A stretch of 64,000 bases of DNA, from NCBI GenBank assembly GCA_022495005.1, contig JAGYXB010001758.1, positions 186,001 to 250,000 on the forward strand. The letters are read 5' to 3'. Position numbers and translations under genes: made by a program. Each line of letters starts with the position of its first letter. The stretch's first letter is position 1. Under the pieces are notes generated by a model that saw nothing but the letters and a program-made list of their open reading frames with translations, did no database searches and was not told the DNA's origin. Source of the DNA: Rhyacophila brunnea. Lineage: Eukaryota; Arthropoda; Insecta; Trichoptera; Rhyacophilidae. Below, piece by piece: positions 58,670-64,000 of this stretch.

Positions 58670-58860
58670 AAAGCTTAGCCGAACTCCACCAAGGAACCGG
58701 ATCACATCTGCATAGTCCATCGCCCTGGAGTATGTTCTTGATTATTATGATCGTCAGCCTTCTCGCAGACCAAATTTGCGAGGACATCTTCCAGATCAGA
58801 GCGACTGCACATCGTCATCCTCAATCGCATTTTATAATGCCCAGCGTCCAAGTGCGCTGA
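58670..58860 (+). CDS. Dpr-like Ig-superfamily protein, terminal exon with stop codon
   Basis: Terminal exon of 191 nt following a T-rich tract and a TTTACAG acceptor. Its first two bases (AA) complete the codon opened by the final G of the exon ending at 25404, giving Gly-less junction LN-E and the family-typical reading VHVLNE after the split codon. The frame stays open for 63 residues to a TGA at 58858-58860. After a Ser/His/Pro-rich linker comes a short hydrophobic stretch (about residues 20-33, W-S-M-F-L-I-I-M-I-V-S-L-L-A), then about 30 more residues that are fairly polar and basic. Dpr proteins end in a hydrophobic membrane-attachment segment. Here the segment is short and not at the extreme C-terminus, so a single-pass anchor fits better than a GPI signal, but this is uncertain. 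The matching phase across 33 kb, the shared strand and the family-like junction support joining the two exons. No other exon that fits between them was seen. Confidence 0.85.
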
Positions 58861-59435
58861 CAATGAGAAAAAATATATTTAATTAGGGAAAGTCAACATT
58901 AGAAGTGATTGTTTATATAAATAATATCGAACGAAGGTGCTTGATACAAGTTTATTCTGTAAATTAATTTTGTATATTGCAAGCTGCGACATAATAAGAA
59001 TGTTTGAATATAATTAATTAATAATTCATTGAAAAAATGACAATTACTTGTTGAGGATTGAATGAAATTGCACTCGTTTTAATTTTTTTACACATATTTT
59101 TTTTAATTTAAAAAATTAATTAAGTACTTAATTAATTTGTAAAATTAATTAAGTACCTACTTACATTATATTATTATAAAAATATAAGAGACAAAGGCAT
59201 TGTCGAAAGGCAACATTTTATTTTCGAGATATCTCCAATACGGAGTTCTGGTGATCTCAACTTGAGCTATTTACGCTATATCAGAGGGCACGAAATGGCA
59301 TGTAAGATGGTGCAAACAAGATGTTCTTAAAACCCACTGGTTTCGTGTACAATTGCAGGGCACATGCAATTCTTGTGTATTTACATGTGGTTTTTTTTTG
59401 CATTCCCCTTGATTTTTTTTGCATTTGAAGAGATG
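58861..59435 (+). other. Probable 3' UTR / 3' flank of the Dpr-like gene
   Basis: AT-rich sequence after the stop codon. Contains a local AATTAATTAAGTAC repeat (59110-59160). No AATAAA until 59637. Confidence 0.45.
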
Positions 59436-59439
59436 AGTC

Positions 59440-59570
59440 AAAAGTCATTCGCTGCTGATTAGATAATGACTTTTTAATTACCACCTTTAAAATGCACGTC
59501 AATTACATCGATCGGCCGCCTGGTCATTACGCTCCAGGTGCGTCTTCAGCGTCCAAAGTATTAATGATGT
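59440..59570 (-). repeat. Dispersed 125-bp repeat, copy 2
   Basis: Reverse complement of 20162-20285: CTTTGGACGCTGAAGACGCA, ATGACCAGGCGGCCGATCGA, GTGCATTTTAAAGGTGGTAA. Similarity is high given the divergence of most repeats here. Confidence 0.75.
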
Positions 59571-59636
59571 AGGATTCATATCTCATATGCTAGTCGTGTG
59601 AGCTCAGAAGATGCTAGAACTACCAGAATATTCGAC

Positions 59637-59642
59637 AATAAA
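59637..59642 (+). promoter_or_regulatory. Candidate polyadenylation signal AATAAA downstream of the Dpr-like stop
   Basis: This is the first AATAAA on the + strand after the stop at 58860, about 780 bases downstream. Other AATAAA strings follow near 61000 and 61255. No transcript evidence is available, so it is only a candidate. Confidence 0.3.
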
Positions 59643-59644
59643 AC

Positions 59645-62600
59645 TAATAATCTACGAAAACATTGTATAAATTATCTGTCGTGTGTAGCTTCCTTTCAAA
59701 TCGCTAAACACAAAGATACGTGACAGCATAAGACTCGAAAATATGATTTTTTTTAAGAAAATAGAAAAAAATTAATGACGCATGAGGTTTATGGTGTGGC
59801 ATGATACACGTGAGGTGACCTTAGTGTAGTGCTGATACATTCTAGCAGATTGAACTGATACTACTATTCGTTTTTAACTAAAACATCATCCATCTGATAA
59901 TATTTTAAATACCAAGAAAAGTAATATTGCAAATTGTTTGCCTTTACCGTGAGCTCACGTGCATTCACGTGACATAATATTAATGTATTTCGTGCGTGTT
60001 TTGTTTTTAATCCAGATTCCTATCTTTTGTCAATCGGCAATTATTGGCAAAACCATGAATGAGGGGCAGGAACGATGAAATCATTGAGTTTTATCTTTAC
60101 GATTAGAATTAATATAATGGCTTACATTGTTTTTTTGGTAATATTTAGCCTAATTTATTCACTTAGTGAGATGTTTATCTTTAGTTCAAGTTTTTCATTC
60201 ACACTTTAAAACTACTTACTATCTACTAGAGAGTATAATGTAACTTTTGAGGGTGGTGTGAATATTGATCAAACATTCCCTGGAAGTCCGGGCCATAGAA
60301 CAGATTGGAAACCCACGAGGTAAAAAGTTTCACACAATCATCTAATTCCAGGAAACGTTATGGAAAAAGAAAATGTACAGGAAAAGGTCAGAAAAAATCA
60401 GCAGAAATGGCAGTTTTAGGTCAAATGTGTCGCTAAATTTCAAATTCCGCTTTACACGTCTTTTACAATATTTTGAGGAAATCATTAAACACTTGTTGAA
60501 CTAAAAAGATTTTTGAGTGTTGCACGTAGTGTTATAGCTAGAATAGATAGACGCATTGATTTTGTATCATAAATGACAGTCAATGATAGCGGATTTTAAA
60601 AAAGGCTATAACATTTTCGTGTAGACATTTTAAAAACGAAACCATTGATATTATATTATATACTTATCCTAATTATTTCAAAAAAGTGTTATAGCGGGTT
60701 TTTAAATTTAGCGATACAAATATTCTAGTGGTTCAGGAAAAACACTCTAAATATGGGTCACGGTCACTAAATGGTACGAAATACTAAACCTGATTAATCA
60801 AAAAGGCAAACATACTAAAATGTTGATTTTACACACATTTTAAACTTTCTCATACGATTACCTCGAATGTGTGTTAAATGCTGATTGTGACTTTTAACAA
60901 AATGGAAGCGATACGTTAAATTCATCATTCTATTGAATTTTATATTTTTATTCATTTAGTTATGCTCGTTATGATAAACTCGTCAACTTTTAAATAAATA
61001 TGAAATAAAAAATCTACAATATACACGATGTATTACAATAATTATACGTCTATAATTTATTTAAATAACTTCTCAAATCTATGAAATAATAATATTCTGA
61101 AGGATAATAATAGTATGGTATTATTATTATTATTATGTACCTGCCATAAATTTTCTCTCCTTTTAAATATCTTTTGATGATTTTATCACCTTTTTGTGGA
61201 CTCAAATCATAATACAAGTTAAGCCTCTCTCAAACAATTCTATGGAATTAACAAAATAAAGTTATTTTTTTCAAGAAATAAGTGTTGGTAAGAATTTCTT
61301 ATCGCAAATTTATTTGTATTCACCGTAACGTCATATACAATTTATTTAATACGATACATGATGGACACATATAGTAATTTTTATCAAATATTAGTATACC
61401 TGAAAATGTTACGCTTAAGTTATTATACTTCTTGTCAATGTTATAACGTCAATTATTATTAACAAAATCATAAATTTTATTGTTGTTGAATTGAAATAAT
61501 AAATATAAATGTAGAATCTCGTTTTGCAATAGTATAATAATAATAATTTACAAATCAATACCACCACTATTTACTTGTATCATTATTCAGTACAATAAAA
61601 TATTGTTAATAATGTCATTATGAATTGCTAATAAATGTCTAATAAATTGACTATATTGTCATATTGTTTTAAATTATAATAATTATTCACTACTTGACAG
61701 AAGTTTTCAAGTAAAAAAATATCTCACCCCATTTATTCAATATTATAATTTGAAAACTATCTCGTTTTTATATTTTATTCAATTATTGTCTACCCCCCCC
61801 CCCCCCTCTCTCTCGGTTCTCCTTCTGGCATTTACATAAATTAATTATTTTTGTTTTAGTGCCGTTTCTATTGAAGGTTTTGGACCAAATTCCAATATTT
61901 CTCCTTAGCCTATGGCGGTTGCATCAGGTTACTAACGCCTTGGGTTCTGAGTCAAGTGCATAATGTATATTATCTCAAATAATGTATCTCATCTGCTGCC
62001 CTCTATTATAATTTGTTTATTTTTTATTTCTCATTGCGGAAAACATGCAACTTTTCTGCGCTAGAGAGTAGCTATAAGTTCTCGAGGCTTATTGGTTTAC
62101 GTTAAAACTTTCTTATTTGTAGTGTGATCGCTCAATGAAAACTTAATATTACCCCAATACAGCCACATGTCGAAAGCTTCCAGTATTATTATAATCCGTC
62201 TCTTTAATATCCAGAATTCGAGTCCGTAGACCAATTATGAACTAATTACGTATCGTATTAAATATTTGTATGAACGGTGTATACCTACTTTTTTTTAATA
62301 TTTACTAACTTAGTAGCGCCATCTTCCTCTATCCATCGCCATGTCTTGCCATGTGAGACCTGCAACGCGTAGATCATCGGTGGGTAGCACCGCTACAGGG
62401 TGAGGGAGTGTCAACTACGGCGAACAAACCCTTGAGAGTCTCATCGTGATTACTTTAATCACTGAGGCCTACCGTGTCGCGGTCGTAAAGATTAGGTGAA
62501 TATATCGATTGTCAAAGCTTAAAAGTCAGGAATTGAATCTTGGTAAGATGCCATGTCCCACAGACACACAAAATGCGTAAAATATTTATATTATTTAATT

Positions 62601-63140
62601 ATATTTAATTATGTGCATTAATTTATTTTGTATTTTACAATAATAATTGTAAAGAAGGTAGAATTTCTAGTAATTTCAGTTTAAGGTGTTGGAATAAAAC
62701 AGAAACTAGTGTATAAGTATTCGCGCCTTCTCATAAACCTTTGTTAAACTTTTTCGAAAGGCATTTCAGCTGGAGATATAGTGATTACAATTCTGTTTCA
62801 AATTCAATATCGACTTTTCAAATTACTTTCATAATGTTCTCTTCTCTATTTCTTGGTGAGAAACTTTGCGAATTTCGTAAACAAGTTACCTGCTTACTTT
62901 CTCTGATTTGTTTCGCATGATATACTGACGACGAACTTAACTTATCTTCAGTCTATTTAAAATTTTCCTCATACCAGAATTTTGAAATTTCGGTAATCAT
63001 TGAAACAGAATATAACTAGATTAGGTTTTTTATATTAAGTAAACACAAACCAGAACAATACACTAAATATTGTTTTCAGGTTTCGTATAGGTAATAATAA
63101 TATTATTCCTAATTATCTGTATAACAACATTTTCATCATG
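59645..63140. other. 3' flank, nothing recognised
   Basis: AT-rich. A poly-C run with CTCTCTCT lies at 61792-61816. A GC-richer patch at 62310-62480 has no known motif. A phrase at 61908-61965 resembles 6885-6940. Confidence 0.45.
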
Positions 63141-63144
63141 AATT

Positions 63145-63320
63145 AATCAGGAATAGAGCGGAAAACACATTTTGAAAATACCCGATAAACTGGATTATTT
63201 TTTAGGTTAACCTAACTCAACCTAACCTAACCTAAGCTAACCCAAACTAACAAATAATCCAGTATATCGGGTATTTTCAAAATGTGTTTTCCGCTGTATT
63301 CCTGATAACCGAACAATACC
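63145..63320. mobile_element. Palindromic GGTTAGGTT MITE, copy E (left end truncated)
   Basis: The right arm is complete (GTGTTTTCCGCTGTATTCCT .. CGAACAATACC). The left arm starts inside at TCAGGAATAGAGCGG, lacking about 15 terminal bases. The core is CCTAACCTAACCTAAG. Confidence 0.85.
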
Positions 63321-63689
63321 GATTTTTCATTTGTTTACCTATCTTATAAATTTCCTGTCTTTAAATACCACAAGTCCATATTTCCATCAATGTTTAAGTA
63401 AACATAACGAAATGTTGTATGTACAAATATTGTTGAAAAATTTTAACATATTACTTATAATTACTTAAACAACTATTACGTTATAAATTTCTCCTGAAGG
63501 ATTAAAGGGGAGATAATATACGAACCATGTAATTTAGAATTTTTTCTAATAATTTTTAATAATCAGTGCATATCTATCTAAAAACATTTACAATATAATT
63601 TATTTTTTATTCAAAGAAAAATTTACAATGAATTATAATAAAACCGTTATAAAATGTACATTTATTATATACGCTGGTTAAATGGATTT

Positions 63690-64000
63690 CAATAGCAAAT
63701 GAAAATAATAATACCAGTATTTCGGTATTTCCTAATGAATACTGGTAATATTCATAAAATAAATGGAAACTACCAATATATATATATCAGTCTTTTTAAA
63801 ATATTAATATTTTATAACATGTATCCATTGCTGGTCACTAAATACGATAAAGAGCCATGGATATAAACCAAACATCGCATAAAGTACAGTAATGTTAAGC
63901 TTTTTATGTTAATTAATATATTTTGTTTCCACTTTCAATACCTAATATATCGGTATTATTTGATTTTTAAAACCGGTTATTCGGTATCGAAAAATACTGC
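63690..64000. mobile_element. TACCGGTATT-type MITE, copy 2, running off the window
   Basis: ATACCAGTATTTCGGTATTT at the left and AAAACCGGTTATTCGGTATC near the right parallel the element at 35.06-35.43 kb. The interior shares TGTTAATTAATATATTTTGT and TGGTCACTAAATACGATAAA-like sequence. The true end lies beyond 64000. Confidence 0.65.

Noticed and set aside
1..64000. CRISPR array, bacterial operon or phage module
   Set aside because: Base composition, split exons with GT..AG sites and eukaryotic SINE/LINE content exclude a prokaryotic origin; no regularly spaced repeats were seen.

Overview
This is a eukaryotic, AT-rich, repeat-dense window, almost certainly from an insect. The main evidence is two split coding exons that read as a Dpr-type immunoglobulin-superfamily protein, with GT..AG splice sites and a 33 kb intron between them. 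Around them lie insect-type transposons: RTE-like and other non-LTR retrotransposon 3' ends, tRNA-derived SINEs, a short non-autonomous Helitron, and hAT-like and palindromic MITEs. Base usage (runs of TAATATTAT, TAGGTACCTA) reminds me of Hemiptera such as aphids, but I cannot assign a species. No bacterial operons, CRISPR arrays or intact rRNA/tRNA genes are visible.

Layout. 1-3640: T-rich segment with three GC-richer blocks and ORF-like stretches I do not recognise. 3747-3900: CCCTAT-type minisatellite. 4190-25267: mostly non-coding DNA with scattered SINEs, decayed non-LTR fragments, one palindromic MITE copy with a clean 8-bp target-site duplication (TSD), foldback elements, and an inverted duplication around a SINE at 18.3-19.4 kb. 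25268-25404: Dpr exon carrying the second half of an Ig domain. 25405-58669: one large intron holding most of the mobile DNA. Its contents include a Helitron (31854-32145), a 26.2-26.7 kb MITE with about 50-bp terminal inverted repeats (TIRs), a three-unit tandem MITE array (39168-40050), a hAT-like MITE nested in a foldback (44.7-45.2 kb), a roughly 1.4 kb inverted repeat (46.3-47.7 kb), a 5S-rRNA-like sequence on the minus strand (about 54.4 kb) and a young-looking RTE 3' fragment (55.2-56.2 kb). 58670-58860: last Dpr exon with the stop codon. 58861-64000: 3' flank with repeats, ending in a MITE that runs off the window.

The only host gene I can defend is the Dpr-like one on the + strand; its earlier exons (signal peptide, first Ig domain, start of the second) lie upstream of the window or were not found. 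Nearly all other long open frames are chance frames or lie inside transposon debris. The most notable structures are: a MITE inserted in a SINE with a readable 4-bp duplication; a palindromic MITE family with a variable GGTTAGGTT core and three independently matching 8-bp duplications; tRNA-like Pol III modules carried inside foldback arms; a MITE-plus-spacer unit repeated three times; the 5S-like sequence; and a retroelement tail lying 23 bp upstream of the last Dpr exon, where it probably supplies the branch point.
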